DNA of 13,621 bases from an uncultured Eubacteriales bacterium (GTDB lineage: Bacteria; Bacillota; Clostridia; Christensenellales; Aristaeellaceae). The notes beneath the pieces were generated by a model. That model saw only the letters and a list, made by a program, of their open reading frames with translations. It ran no database searches and was not told the origin of the DNA. Below, piece after piece: positions 13,571 through 13,621 of the stretch (positions within the stretch are counted from its first letter, which is position 1; each line of letters opens with the position of its first letter). Where the stretch lies: assembly GCA_900540045.1 (NCBI GenBank), contig UQEF01000080.1, forward strand, positions 1 to 13,621. The letters are read 5' to 3'. A program made the position numbers and the translations under genes.

Positions 13571-13621
13571 TTACAGCTGAAACTGTTTGAAGAAGGGGGT
13601 ATCCGCCGGCGCGGAGAGGTA
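13571..13621 (-). CDS. dhaK: Probable DhaK C-terminus, cut by window edge
   Basis: Only the last 16 codons and the TAA stop (13573-13571) are inside the window. They read YLSAPADTPFFKQFQL. The APxDTP pattern close to the end is what I expect at the C-terminus of DhaK, the subunit that binds dihydroxyacetone covalently through a histidine. The position 12 bp before a dhaL gene in the same direction strongly supports this. The frame has no stop up to the edge. The catalytic region is not visible, so whether it is a true dihydroxyacetone kinase subunit cannot be judged. Confidence 0.6.
   Translation of the reverse strand, partial: YLSAPADTPFFKQFQL

Overview
This window looks like part of the chromosome of a GC-rich, spore-forming member of the Bacillota (Clostridia). 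Three things point there: a YunB-type sporulation gene, several textbook sigma-A promoters (TTGACA - 17 bp - TAAAAT or TATATT), and strong GGAGG ribosome binding sites, some of them driving TTG starts. I cannot name the genus; Christensenellales or Oscillospirales would fit, but that is inference. No tRNA, rRNA, transposase, phage gene or CRISPR array is visible.

Left part (1-6097), cell envelope and sporulation. A secreted, membrane-anchored protein with four Ig-like repeats and a very acidic Tyr/Asp-rich cytoplasmic tail runs off the left edge on the minus strand. It has its own promoter and a leader in which a hairpin separates the Shine-Dalgarno from the start codon. Next comes yunB (minus strand) with its terminator, divergent from a 931-residue class A penicillin-binding protein (plus strand).

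Middle (6098-10732). A 277-bp spacer is packed with perfect hairpins and flanked by a 42-bp duplicated terminator-like repeat. It is followed by a two-gene minus-strand operon: an unrecognised 807-residue coiled-coil protein, then an 83-residue stand-alone copy of the middle domain of FakA/YloV-type kinases. Back to back with it, from its own strong promoter, lies a secreted SH3b plus two peptidoglycan-binding-domain protein with a C-terminal domain carrying an HG...FCIH signature.

Right part (10733-13621), a bacterial microcompartment (BMC) operon on the minus strand. In order of transcription it holds the last 16 codons of a probable dhaK, a variant dhaL, a LacI-family regulator, and four tandem BMC-P (EutN/CcmL) pentameric vertex genes, with gaps of 12 bp or less or with overlaps. 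Four vertex proteins beside a dihydroxyacetone-kinase-like pair suggest a sugar or triose-processing microcompartment whose hexameric shell proteins and enzymes lie to the right of the window. This is the most interesting system here.
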